Assembly (NCBI RefSeq): GCF_026898115.1
Contig: NZ_CP114036.1
Location: 7,124,001 to 7,188,000, forward strand
DNA: 64,000 bases
DNA from: Streptomyces sp. S465
GTDB taxonomy: Bacteria > Actinomycetota > Actinomycetes > Streptomycetales > Streptomycetaceae
Reading direction: 5' to 3'
Made by a program: the position numbers and the translations under genes. How positions within the stretch are numbered: position 1 is the stretch's first letter; each line of letters begins with the position of its first letter. Positions 16,319 to 24,253 of this stretch are shown here, one piece after another. The notes below the pieces were generated by a model. It was given only the letters and a program-made list of their open reading frames with translations. It made no database searches and was not told the DNA's origin.

Positions 16319-17070
16319 AGCGGCACCGGGACCGTGCGGCGGGCCTCGTCGTAGCGGTGCAGCAGGAGGCGGGCCAGTTCCGGGGCCGGGCCCAGGACGT
16401 CGGACAGGACGTCCGCGCCCGCGGCCTCGGCGCCCCGGGCGATGCGGTCGGGGAGGCGGCCGGGGGCGATGACGTAGGGGGCCACGGCCACCCGGGCGAC
16501 GCCCTCCGCGCGCAGGGCGCGGACGGCGTCCTCGGTGCGGGGAAGTGAGGCGGAGGCGAACGCGGGTCGCACGGCGCACCAACCGGTGTGCCGCCACTCC
16601 CGCGCGATTTCAGCGATCACCGCGATCGCCTCCGGGTCGGTGGAGCCCGCCGCGGCCAGGACGACCCCGGTCGAGCGGCGGTCGGCGGGGCGCAGCCCCG
16701 CCTCGTACAGGCGGCGTTCCAGGGCGTCCACGAGCAGCGGGGACGGGCCCAGGACCGCGGCCTGGCGGACGGACAGCCGGGGGTGGCGGGCCGTGGCCTC
16801 GCGCAGCACCGCCGGGATGTCGGACTTCGCGTGGAAGGCGCGGGTCAGCAGCAGGGGGAGGGCGATCACCTGGTCCCCCGCGTCCGCGCCTCGCTCCGCG
16901 AGGCGGGCGAGGACCTGGCTCACGCGCGGTGCGTTGAACTCCAGGAACGCCGCCTCCACCCGCAGCCCCGGCCGCAGCGACCGCACCCGCGCGCGCAGCG
17001 CGTCGACGGTCGCCGCATGGCGCGGGTCGCGGCTGCCGTGGGCGACGATCAGCAGGGTCGGGGCAGACAT
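16309..17070 (-). CDS. Sirohydrochlorin ferrochelatase-like protein (CbiX/SirB family)
   Basis: 253 residues, ATG 17070. The class II chelatase pattern is visible: LLIVAHGSRDPRH (metal-binding H11) near the N-terminus, LPLLLTRAFHAKSDIP in the middle of the first half, and a second half-repeat with VAPYVIAPGRLPDRI. These enzymes insert iron (or cobalt) into sirohydrochlorin; iron gives siroheme, the prosthetic group of sulfite and nitrite reductases. Its position at the downstream end of the sulfur cluster, after the ABC transporter, fits supply of siroheme to the reductase encoded at 24250. The gap from the permease gene is 81 bases of imperfect CCACGGAA-type repeats. Which metal is inserted is inferred from context. 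Confidence 0.85.
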   Translation of the reverse strand: MSAPTLLIVAHGSRDPRHAATVDALRARVRSLRPGLRVEAAFLEFNAPRVSQVLARLAERGADAGDQVIALPLLLTRAFHAKSDIPAVLREATARHPRLSVRQAAVLGPSPLLVDALERRLYEAGLRPADRRSTGVVLAAAGSTDPEAIAVIAEIAREWRHTGWCAVRPAFASASLPRTEDAVRALRAEGVARVAVAPYVIAPGRLPDRIARGAEAAGADVLSDVLGPAPELARLLLHRYDEARRTVPVPLTA

Positions 17071-17151
17071 CGTGGCTCTCTCTGGCTCTCCGTGGTCTCC
17101 GGTGGTTTCCGTGGCTTCCGTGGTTGTTGGTGGTCTTCGGCGGTTTTCCGG

Positions 17152-18150
17152 TCAGCGGGCGCTCGCCAGCAGGCCGCGGCTGCGCAGCACCCGACGCTCG
17201 ATCGGGGCGAAGATCAGCAGCTCGATGGCGATGCCGACGACGAGGATCAGCAGGATGCCCAGCAGCACACCGGGCATGTCGGAGTTGTTGCGCTGGTTCT
17301 CCAGGTACTGGCCGAGCCCCAGGCCCAGGTCGGGGGACTTGGCGATGATCTCGGCGGCCATCAGCGAGCGCCAGGAGAAGGCCCAGCCCTGCTTGAGCCC
17401 GGCGACGTAACCGGGCAGCGCGGCGGGCAGCAGGATGTGCCGGGCGCTGACCAGACCGCGGGCGCCGAGGGTGCGCCCGGCCCGCAGGAAGATCGGGGGG
17501 ACCTGGTCGATGCCGGCGACCAGCCCGTTGGCGATGGAGGGGACCGCGCCCAGCAGGATGACGGTGTACATCATCTGGTCGTTCAGGCCCAGCCAGATCA
17601 CCGCGGGCGGCACCCAGGCGACCGAGGGCAGCGACTGGAGCCCGGACAGGATCGGGCCGATGCCGGCGCGGATGAACTTCACCCGGGCGACGATCAGACC
17701 CAGCGGGGTCGCGATCGCCAGCGCGATGAGGAAGCCGAACAGGCCGCGCGAGACGCTGGTCCAGATGATGTCGAACAGCTCGCCCTGGAGCCACAGCCGG
17801 CGCAGCGAGTCCCAGACGAGCTTGGGGTCGGGGAGCTTGTAGTCGTCGGTGACCTTCGCGAGGACGAGCACCTTCCACAGGGCCAGGACGACGAGCACGG
17901 CCACGATGGGCGGCAGCACCTTCTGGACCAGCACCTCGACCGGTGAGACGCGCTTGGTCTGCACTGTGTCCAGGGCGTCCAGACCGGCCTCCAGGCCCGC
18001 CAGGTCCTGGGCGGTGGAGGTGCCGGCGGGCTTCCCGGCTGTCTTCCCGGTGTTCTCGGCGTTCTCGGTATTCTCCGTGGCCTCGGCGGCCTCGGTGTTC
18101 TCGGCGGCTTCGTCGACCCCGCCGCCGCGGGTGGTCTTACTGCTGGCCAT
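17152..18150 (-). CDS. ssuC: ABC transporter permease, sulfonate/taurine type (SsuC/TauC-like)
   Basis: 332 residues from ATG 18150, which overlaps the end of the ATPase gene by 14 bases. An acidic Glu/Ala/Thr-rich N-terminal tail (about 60 residues) precedes a binding-protein-dependent permease domain with about six membrane helices (IVAVLVVLALWKVLVLA, LFGFLIALAIATPLGLIVA, MYTVILLGAVPSIANGLVAG, and others). The EAA-type cytoplasmic loop is seen around RAGRTLGARGLVSARHILLP. It would form the membrane channel for the neighbouring ATPase and lipid-anchored binding protein. Substrate: probably a sulfonate or sulfate ester, from family resemblance and the surrounding sulfur genes. The long charged N-terminal tail is unusual for the family. 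Confidence 0.88.
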   Translation of the reverse strand: MASSKTTRGGGVDEAAENTEAAEATENTENAENTGKTAGKPAGTSTAQDLAGLEAGLDALDTVQTKRVSPVEVLVQKVLPPIVAVLVVLALWKVLVLAKVTDDYKLPDPKLVWDSLRRLWLQGELFDIIWTSVSRGLFGFLIALAIATPLGLIVARVKFIRAGIGPILSGLQSLPSVAWVPPAVIWLGLNDQMMYTVILLGAVPSIANGLVAGIDQVPPIFLRAGRTLGARGLVSARHILLPAALPGYVAGLKQGWAFSWRSLMAAEIIAKSPDLGLGLGQYLENQRNNSDMPGVLLGILLILVVGIAIELLIFAPIERRVLRSRGLLASAR

Positions 18151-18958
18151 GGCGGCGGATCTCCCCACGCAGTTCTTCGGTGATCTCAACGGACAGGTCG
18201 GCGACGTCCGAGTCCTCGATACGGCGCGGCTGCGGGATGTCCACCGTCCATTCGCGGACCACCCGCCCCGGCCGGGAGGACAGCAGCACCACGCGCTCGG
18301 CCAGCCGCACGGCCTCGCGGACGTTGTGGGTCACGAACAGCACCGAGACGCCCGTCTCGCTCCAGATCCGGGTCAGCTCCTCGTGCAGCACATCGCGGGT
18401 GATGGCGTCGAGCGCGGCGAACGGCTCGTCCATCAGCAGCACGCTGGAGTCCTGCGCCAGCGCGCGGGCCAGCGCCACGCGCTGCCGCATACCGCCGGAC
18501 AGCTCGTGCACCCGCTTGCCGTAGGCGCCACCGAGCCGCACCAGCTCCAGCAGCCGCTCGGCCTGCGGCCTGCGGTCGGCGCGCGGCACACCGCGCAGCC
18601 GCAGCGCCAGTTCGATGTTCTTCCCCGCGGTCAGCCACGGGAACAGGGCGTGCTCCTGGAACATCAGGGCCGGCCGGCCGGGGACCTCGATGGTCCCGGC
18701 CGACGGCTTGTCCAGGTCGGCGATCAGATTGAGCAGGGTCGACTTACCGCAGCCGGAAGCCCCCAGCAGACAGACGAACTCGCCCGGCCGCACATGGAGG
18801 TTGATGTCCTCGAGCACCGGCTGGGCGGTCCCGGGACGGCCGAATGACTTGTGGACGTGGTCGATCGAGACGGACCCGGCGCGGCCGGAGGGGGCGGGCG
18901 AACCCGCCGCCGCGGCGCCCGTCCGGTCGTCCTTCTCGGTGGTCAGTGCCGGGGACAT
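18137..18958 (-). CDS. ssuB: ABC transporter ATP-binding protein, sulfonate/nitrate type (SsuB/TauB-like)
   Basis: 273 residues from ATG 18958, with AGGAGG seven bases upstream. Walker A is GASGCGKST, the Q-loop is MFQEHALFPWLT, the signature LSGGMRQRVALARAL, Walker B VLLMDEPFAALD and the switch FVTHNVREA; this combination is typical of SsuB/TauB/NrtD ATPases. It energises uptake through the permease whose gene overlaps its 3' end (14 bases, suggesting coupled translation). A 25-residue Ala/Gly-rich N-terminal extension precedes the domain. Position in the sulfur cluster favours organosulfonate or sulfate over nitrate. Confidence 0.9.
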   Translation of the reverse strand: MSPALTTEKDDRTGAAAAGSPAPSGRAGSVSIDHVHKSFGRPGTAQPVLEDINLHVRPGEFVCLLGASGCGKSTLLNLIADLDKPSAGTIEVPGRPALMFQEHALFPWLTAGKNIELALRLRGVPRADRRPQAERLLELVRLGGAYGKRVHELSGGMRQRVALARALAQDSSVLLMDEPFAALDAITRDVLHEELTRIWSETGVSVLFVTHNVREAVRLAERVVLLSSRPGRVVREWTVDIPQPRRIEDSDVADLSVEITEELRGEIRRHGQQ

Positions 18959-19008
18959 CCGGTCACCTCCTGATGGATGCGTACCTGCGTACGGGGACGG
19001 ACGGTCGG

Positions 19009-20166
19009 CTACTGGGTGCCGAGACCGGCGGCGGAGACCGTCGGTTTGCCCTCGGCCTTGAGGACCTTGTTCAGCGGGGCCAGGTCGTAGATGCCCTTGA
19101 GGTCGGGCTTCTCCAGCAGCCCCGCCTTGACCGCGTGGTCCGCCTCGGTGTTCAGCGTGGCGGCCAGGGGGTCGTCGGTGACCTGGACGGACTTCCACGC
19201 CGGGTCCATCACCTCGGCGGGCAGTGCCTTGCCGGTCTCCGCCTTGAGCGTCGCGTTGGCCGCGTCCTTCGCCTGCTCGGGGTTGGCCTTGATCCAGGCG
19301 TTGGTCTTCACCGAGCCGCGCAGCACGGCCTCGACGACCTTCGGATGCTCCTTCAGGAACGCCTGCCTGACGATCACATTCGTGATCACGAACTTGTTGT
19401 CCGGCCACAGCGAGGACTCGTCCAGCAGCACCTTGCCGCCCTCGGCGACCAGCTTGGACGCGGTCGGCTCGGGCACCCACGCACCGTCGATGGCGCCGGA
19501 CTTGTACGCGTCGGGGGTGACCTTGTTGTCGGAGCGGACCACCGACACATCGCCCTTGCCGCTCTGCGCGTCGACCTTCCAGCCCTTGCTCGCGATCCAG
19601 TTGAGGAACGCCACGTCCTGGGTGTTGCCCAGCTGCGGGGTGGCGATCTTCTTGCCCTTGACGTCGTCGAGCGTCTTGATCTTCTTGGGGTTGACCACGA
19701 GCTTGACGCCGCCGGAGACCGACCCGGAGATGATCTTGAGGTTCTTGCCGTGCGACTTCACATAGCCGTTGATGGCCGGTGACGGGCCGATCCAGCCGAT
19801 GTCGATGGAGCCCGAGTTGAGCGCCTCGATCTCGGACGGCCCGGCGTTGAAGACGAACGGCGAGACCTTCGTGCCCTTCAGCTCCTGCTGGATCTGGCCG
19901 CCCTTGCGCAGGCCCACCAGCGCGGTGGCATGGGTGACATTGGCGAAGTAGCCGATCTTCACCTTGTCCAGGCCGTCGATCTTCTCGCCGCCGGCCGCGG
20001 GCAGGGCCGAGGCCCCCTGGTCGTCGCTGTCCTTCTGCGAGCCGTAGCCGCAGGCGCCCAGCCCGCCCATCAGCAGGGGAAGGACGGCCGCCGCGGCCAG
20101 GAACCTGGTGCGGTGGCGGGGACGCTCGGCTGGTCGTACGAAGGCAGGGCGGACGGCAGACGACAC
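19009..20166 (-). CDS. ssuA: Lipid-anchored ABC substrate-binding protein, sulfonate/taurine type (SsuA-like)
   Basis: 385 residues from a GTG with GAGAGGAA upstream. Signal peptide with lipobox LGAC (C39), then an NMT1/SsuA-type periplasmic-binding fold: VKIGYFANVTHATALVGLR, FNAGPSEIEALNSGSIDIGW (the usual ligand-loop region), KGKKIATPQLGNTQD, and GAIDGAWVPEPTASKLV. It would capture the sulfur compound outside the membrane and deliver it to the permease encoded downstream (ATPase 50 bases on). The GSIDIGWIGP and PEPTAS segments are typical of the alkanesulfonate/taurine/nitrate group; the cluster points to a sulfur ligand. The 200 bases upstream hold candidate regulatory small ORFs and a hairpin. 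Confidence 0.88.
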   Translation of the reverse strand: MSSAVRPAFVRPAERPRHRTRFLAAAAVLPLLMGGLGACGYGSQKDSDDQGASALPAAGGEKIDGLDKVKIGYFANVTHATALVGLRKGGQIQQELKGTKVSPFVFNAGPSEIEALNSGSIDIGWIGPSPAINGYVKSHGKNLKIISGSVSGGVKLVVNPKKIKTLDDVKGKKIATPQLGNTQDVAFLNWIASKGWKVDAQSGKGDVSVVRSDNKVTPDAYKSGAIDGAWVPEPTASKLVAEGGKVLLDESSLWPDNKFVITNVIVRQAFLKEHPKVVEAVLRGSVKTNAWIKANPEQAKDAANATLKAETGKALPAEVMDPAWKSVQVTDDPLAATLNTEADHAVKAGLLEKPDLKGIYDLAPLNKVLKAEGKPTVSAAGLGTQ

Positions 20167-20186
20167 GGGGGTGTTCCTCTCGACGG

Positions 20187-20214
20187 GCCGGGACGGCGTC
20201 AGAGGACGCCCGGC
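20187..20214 (-). promoter_or_regulatory. Hairpin in the leader of the binding-protein gene
   Basis: GGCGTC-AGAG-GACGCC forms a perfect 6-bp stem, extended by GCCG/CGGC across a four-base bulge. It lies just ahead of the ssuA-like ribosome site and could influence transcription or translation of the transporter genes separately from cysDN. Weak without expression data. Confidence 0.4.
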
Positions 20215-20263
20215 AGGTCAGACGGGATGCGACGGCGGTGGTGGACAGGAGCGGACGGCGGCG

Positions 20264-20365
20264 TCAGCACGCACATCGTCCGACCCCGCCCTGGCCGCTG
20301 CCGAGCGCGCCGCTGCCCACCCGGCCGCCCTCCTTGGCGAACGTCGAGAACACCTCACCGGCCAT
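20264..20365 (-). CDS. Candidate 33-residue small ORF ending in Cys-Ala-Cys
   Basis: An ATG two bases after the cysN stop opens a 33-codon frame starting MAGEVFSTFAKEGG and ending GRCAC before a TGA. Its location between cysN and the sulfonate transporter and its two terminal cysteines fit a cysteine-sensing leader, as at the upstream end of this cluster. However, it lacks the known leader core, its ribosome site is poor, and random small frames are common in GC-rich DNA. A second short frame (25 codons, starting MCVLTPPSAP) overlaps its last codons. Treat as a hypothesis. Confidence 0.3.
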   Translation of the reverse strand: MAGEVFSTFAKEGGRVGSGALGSGQGGVGRCAC

Positions 20366-20367
20366 GG

Positions 20368-21735
20368 TCAGAAGTCCCATCCCTCGTCGTCCCGCGCGGA
20401 CTCGGCACCCTGGGCCGACGCCGCGAAGGAGTCACCCGCCATCCCGGCGGTCAGCGTGGTGCCGTCGGCCGGGTCGATCAGCAGGAAGGAACCGGTGCGC
20501 CGCGACGCGTCGTACGCGTCCAGCGCCAGCGGCTCGGACGTACGGAGCACGACCCGGCCGATGTCATTGGCGGCCAGCTCACCCGGCGCCGGGTGGTGCG
20601 ACAGATCGGCCAGCGTCAGCCGGGACGGGATGTCCTTGACGATCGCCTTCACCGTGCGGGTGGTGTGCTTGAGCAGCACCCGGTCGCCCACGCGCAGCGG
20701 ACGGTCGTGCAGATGGCACACGGTGGCCTCGACGTCCTGGGTGGTCTGCGGGACGTGGTCGCTCGGCGCGATCAGATCGCCGCGCGAGATGTCCAGGTCG
20801 TCGGCGAGCGTGACGGTCACCGACTGCGGAGCCCACGCCACGTCCACCAGCGTGCCCAGCGCGTCGATCCCGGTGATGGTGCTGGTCCGGCCGGACGGCA
20901 GCACGGTGACGGCGTCGCCGACGCGCAGCACACCGGAGGCGATCTGGCCGGCGTAGCCGCGGTAGTCGGGGTGTTCGGCGGTCTGCGGACGGATCACGTA
21001 CTGCACCGGGAAACGCGCCGGGTCCTGGGACGGGTCGGTGCCCACCGGCACGGTCTCCAGGTGCTCCAGCACGGTCGGGCCGCCGTACCAGTCCATGTTG
21101 GCCGACGGGGTCACCACGTTGTCCCCGGCGAGCGCCGAGATCGGGATGGCGGTGATCTCCGGCACGCCCAGCGAGGCCGCGTAGGTGGTGAACTCCTCGG
21201 CGATGGCCGCGAAGACCGGCTCCGCGTAGTCCACCAGGTCCATCTTGTTGACGGCGAGGACCACATGCGGCACCCGCAGCAGGGCGGCGACCGCGGCGTG
21301 CCTGCGGGTCTGCTCGACCACGCCGTTGCGCGCGTCCACCAGCACCACGGCGAGCTCGGCGGTGGAGGCGCCGGTGACCATGTTGCGGGTGTACTGCACA
21401 TGGCCGGGGGTGTCGGCGAGGATGAACCGCCGCTTCGGGGTGGCGAAGTAGCGGTACGCGACATCGATGGTGATGCCCTGCTCCCGCTCCGCGCGCAGTC
21501 CGTCCGTCAGCAGCGCCAGGTCCGGGGCCTCCTGGCCACGGCTGCGCGAGGCGTGCTCCACGGCCTCGAGCTGATCGGCCAGTACCGACTTGGAGTCGTG
21601 CAGCAGCCGCCCGACCAGGGTGGACTTGCCGTCGTCCACCGAGCCGGCGGTGGCGAAGCGCAGCTGCGAGGTGGCGGCGGACCGCTCGACGGCGGCCGCG
21701 GCGGCCTGCTCCCCGGACGTCAGATTGCTCGTCAT
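20368..21735 (-). CDS. cysN: Sulfate adenylyltransferase subunit 1 (GTPase)
   Basis: 455 residues. Elongation-factor-like GTPase: G1 GSVDDGKST (31-39), G3 DTPGH (108-112), G4 NKMD (163-166), followed by EF-Tu-type beta-barrel domains. With CysD it makes adenosine 5'-phosphosulfate from ATP and sulfate, GTP hydrolysis driving the reaction. The start codon lies two bases after the cysD stop, so translation is probably coupled. The G2 region is in RAEREQGITIDVAYRYF, as expected. No fused APS kinase domain; that activity is encoded separately by cysC two genes upstream. Confidence 0.96.
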   Translation of the reverse strand: MTSNLTSGEQAAAAAVERSAATSQLRFATAGSVDDGKSTLVGRLLHDSKSVLADQLEAVEHASRSRGQEAPDLALLTDGLRAEREQGITIDVAYRYFATPKRRFILADTPGHVQYTRNMVTGASTAELAVVLVDARNGVVEQTRRHAAVAALLRVPHVVLAVNKMDLVDYAEPVFAAIAEEFTTYAASLGVPEITAIPISALAGDNVVTPSANMDWYGGPTVLEHLETVPVGTDPSQDPARFPVQYVIRPQTAEHPDYRGYAGQIASGVLRVGDAVTVLPSGRTSTITGIDALGTLVDVAWAPQSVTVTLADDLDISRGDLIAPSDHVPQTTQDVEATVCHLHDRPLRVGDRVLLKHTTRTVKAIVKDIPSRLTLADLSHHPAPGELAANDIGRVVLRTSEPLALDAYDASRRTGSFLLIDPADGTTLTAGMAGDSFAASAQGAESARDDEGWDF

Positions 21736-21737
21736 GG

Positions 21738-22676
21738 TTAGAAGTACCCCTCGCGCTTGCGGTCCTCCATCGCGGCCTCCGACAGCTTGTCGTCGGCGCG
21801 GGTCGCACCCCGCTCGGTCAGTCTGGAGGCGGCTATCTCATCGATGACCTGCTCGATGGTCACCGCGTCCGACTCGACGGCACCCGTGCAGGACATGTCG
21901 CCCACGGTGCGGTAGCGCACCATGCGCCGCTCCACGGTCTCGCCGTCCTTCGGGCCGCCCCACTCACCGGGCGCCAGCCACATGCCACCGCGCCGGAAGA
22001 CCTCGCGCTCATGCGCGTAGTAGATCTGTGGGAGGTCGATCTTCTCCCGGGCGATGTACTGCCACACGTCCAGCTCGGTCCAGTTCGACAGCGGGAAGAC
22101 CCGCACATGCTCACCGGGGGAGTGGCGGCCGTTGTAGAGCTGCCACAGCTCGGGGCGCTGCCGGCGCGGGTCCCAGCCGCCGAACTCGTCCCGCAGCGAG
22201 AACACCCGCTCCTTGGCGCGGGCCTTCTCCTCGTCCCGGCGGCCACCGCCGAAGACCGCGTCGAAGCGGTTCTTCTCGATGGCGTCCAGCAGCGGCACGG
22301 TCTGGAGCGGGTTGCGGGTGCCGTCCGGGCGCTCCCGCAGCCGGCCGTCGTCGATGAACTCCTGGACGGAGGCCACGTGCAGCCGCAGCCCGTGCCGGGC
22401 GACCGCGTTGTCCCGGTAGGCGATGACCTCGGGGAAGTTGTGTCCGGTGTCCACGTGCAGCAGCGAGAACGGCACCGCCGCCGGGGCGAACGCCTTGAGC
22501 GCGAGATGCAGCATGACGATGGAGTCCTTGCCGCCGGAGAACAGGATCACCGGCCGCTCGAACTCGCCCGCCACCTCACGGAAGATGTGCACCGCCTCGG
22601 ACTCCAACGCGTCCAGGTGCGAGAGCGCGTACAGGCCCGCGCCCTCGTCCGCGTTGATCGCCGTCACGGTCGTCAT
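21738..22676 (-). CDS. cysD: Sulfate adenylyltransferase subunit 2
   Basis: 312 residues from ATG 22676, with AAAGGGG upstream. The PP-loop SGGKDS (47-52) binds ATP, and later conserved segments include LLHVDTGHNFPEVIAYRD, FGGGRRDEEKARAKER and the C-terminal RVFPLSNWTELDVWQYI. It is the catalytic ATP sulfurylase subunit, adenylating sulfate with the CysN GTPase. An earlier in-frame start would add a basic, low-complexity N-terminus and is not supported. The gap to cysC (124 bases) is the longest inside the cys genes. Confidence 0.96.
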   Translation of the reverse strand: MTTVTAINADEGAGLYALSHLDALESEAVHIFREVAGEFERPVILFSGGKDSIVMLHLALKAFAPAAVPFSLLHVDTGHNFPEVIAYRDNAVARHGLRLHVASVQEFIDDGRLRERPDGTRNPLQTVPLLDAIEKNRFDAVFGGGRRDEEKARAKERVFSLRDEFGGWDPRRQRPELWQLYNGRHSPGEHVRVFPLSNWTELDVWQYIAREKIDLPQIYYAHEREVFRRGGMWLAPGEWGGPKDGETVERRMVRYRTVGDMSCTGAVESDAVTIEQVIDEIAASRLTERGATRADDKLSEAAMEDRKREGYF

Positions 22677-22800
22677 GCCGCGCCCCTTTCGTTCGCTCGG
22701 CTGCGGTAGTGGCTTCCCGTTGCATCGGCGGCTCCGCCGTGGGCACTGCCGGACGCAGGGCGTCCGGGTGCGGGGAGCGTGGTGGCCGCGCGCGCGTGAC

Positions 22801-23349
22801 TCACAGCAGTCCCCTTTCACTCAACAGCAACCGCACCTCGGCCGCCGACTCCTGCACCCCGTTCTTGTGGGTTTCGATGCGCAGATCCGGGTCGGCAGGG
22901 GCCTCGTAGGGGTCGTCGACACCGGTCAGGCCCGAGATCTCGCCCGCGGCCTGCTTCGCGTACAGACCCTTCACATCCCGCTCCGAGCACACCTCGACCG
23001 GGGTGGCCACGTGCACCTCCAGATACGGGGTGCCCTCGCGCTTGTGGCGCTTGCGCACCGCCTCGCGGCTGTCCGCGTACGGGGCGATGACCGGCACCAG
23101 CACCGTGACCCCGTGCGAGGCGAGCAGCTCGGCGACGAAGCCGATCCGCTGGACGTTGGTGTGCCGGTCCTCGCGGGAGAAGCCGAGCCCCGCGGAGAGG
23201 AACTCGCGGATCTCGTCCCCGTCGAGCACCTCCACCCGGTGGCCCTCGCCGCGCAGCCGCTCGGCCAGCGCATAGGCGATCGTGGTCTTTCCCGCGCTCG
23301 GCAGACCGGTCAGCCACACCGTGGCGCCGGTGGTCGTGGGGGCGCTCAT
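22801..23349 (-). CDS. cysC: Adenylyl-sulfate kinase
   Basis: 182 residues from ATG 23349, with AGGAG six bases upstream; an ATG at 23373, which overlaps the cysH stop codon, would add eight residues. P-loop GLPSAGKTT (15-23), then LDGDEIREFLSAGLGFSREDR and RIGFVAELLASHGV, the APS-binding core. It phosphorylates APS to PAPS. Its presence beside a CysH with iron-sulfur cysteines of the APS-reductase type is notable: PAPS may be needed for sulfation while APS is the reduction substrate. This is a common arrangement in Streptomyces. Confidence 0.95.
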   Translation of the reverse strand: MSAPTTTGATVWLTGLPSAGKTTIAYALAERLRGEGHRVEVLDGDEIREFLSAGLGFSREDRHTNVQRIGFVAELLASHGVTVLVPVIAPYADSREAVRKRHKREGTPYLEVHVATPVEVCSERDVKGLYAKQAAGEISGLTGVDDPYEAPADPDLRIETHKNGVQESAAEVRLLLSERGLL

Positions 23350-23372
23350 CTCGTTCTCCTGGTCGACAGCCA

Positions 23373-24071
23373 TCAGCCGTGCAGCCCGCATTCGGTCTTG
23401 GTGCGTCCCGCCCAGCGGCCGGACCGGATGTCCTCGCCTTCCAGAACCCGGCGGGTGCAGGGGGCGCAGCCTATCGACGGATAGCCGTCCATCAGCAGGG
23501 GGTTGGTCAGCACACCGTGCTCGGCGATGTACGCGTCGACATCCGCCTGGGTCCAGCGGGCGATCGGCGAGATCTTCACCTTACGTCGCGCGGCGTCCCA
23601 GCCAACGACCGGGGTGTTGGCGCGCGTTGGGGATTCGTCCCGGCGCAGACCCGTCGCCCAGGCGTCGTACTCCCGCAGCCCCTCCTCGAGCGGCTGGACC
23701 TTGCGCAGGGCGCAGCACAGGTCGGGGTTGCGGTCGTGCAGCCTGGGGCCGTACTCGGCGTCCTGCTCGGCGACGGTCTGACGGGGCGTCAGTGTGATGA
23801 CGTTGACGTCCATCACGGCTTCCACCGCGTCACGGGTGCCGATGGTCTCGGGGAAGTGGTAGCCGGTGTCGAGGAAGACCACGTCGACACCGGGGAAGGC
23901 GCGGGAGGCGAGATGCGCCACCACCGCGTCCTCCATCGAGGAGGTGACACAGAAACGTGATCCGAAGGTGTCCGCCGCCCAGCGCAGGATCTCCAGCGCG
24001 GGGGCGTCCTCGAGCTCGCGGCCCGCCTTCTCGGCGAGCCCCTCGAGATCGGTCTGCTCGAGCCGGGTCAT
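23373..24071 (-). CDS. cysH: Phosphoadenylyl-/adenylyl-sulfate reductase with 4Fe-4S cysteines
   Basis: 232 residues; its ATG overlaps the stop of the small zinc-ribbon gene. The fold is that of CysH: SSMEDAV at the PP-loop-like site, VFLDTGYHFPET, and the catalytic C228 in ECGLHG at the very end. The additional cysteine pairs C119-C120 (DLCCALRK) and C202/C205 (GCAPC) are the 4Fe-4S ligands that characterise plant-type and many actinobacterial reductases that use APS directly. It produces sulfite for the reductase encoded upstream, with thioredoxin as electron donor (family knowledge). Confidence 0.95.
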   Translation of the reverse strand: MTRLEQTDLEGLAEKAGRELEDAPALEILRWAADTFGSRFCVTSSMEDAVVAHLASRAFPGVDVVFLDTGYHFPETIGTRDAVEAVMDVNVITLTPRQTVAEQDAEYGPRLHDRNPDLCCALRKVQPLEEGLREYDAWATGLRRDESPTRANTPVVGWDAARRKVKISPIARWTQADVDAYIAEHGVLTNPLLMDGYPSIGCAPCTRRVLEGEDIRSGRWAGRTKTECGLHG

Positions 24072-24253
24072 ATCGTCGTGCCCCCTTCATCGACCGTGTC
24101 GGGCCGCAGACCCTTGGCCAGCAGCCCGAGGAACGACAGGCGGAACGCGCGGTTGCAGGACGCGCATTCCCATGCGCCATGGCCCTCCTCCGAGGGCCGC
24201 AGGTCCTCGTCACCGCAGTAAGGGCAGTAGAACGGCGCGGCACGCTCGCTCAT
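24068..24253 (-). CDS. 61-residue zinc-ribbon protein in the sulfite-reductase operon
   Basis: The frame opens at ATG 24253, overlapping the sulfite reductase stop (ATGA), and ends at 24068, overlapping the cysH start (ATGA). Both junctions indicate coupled translation, so it is a real operon member. It carries two CxxC pairs, YCPYCGDEDL and ECASCNRAF, forming one zinc ribbon (or rubredoxin-like site), then a helix LSFLGLLAKGL. The role is unknown; its fixed place between the siroheme reductase and cysH suggests an electron-transfer, assembly or regulatory function, but nothing in the sequence decides. Confidence 0.85.
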   Translation of the reverse strand: MSERAAPFYCPYCGDEDLRPSEEGHGAWECASCNRAFRLSFLGLLAKGLRPDTVDEGGTTI

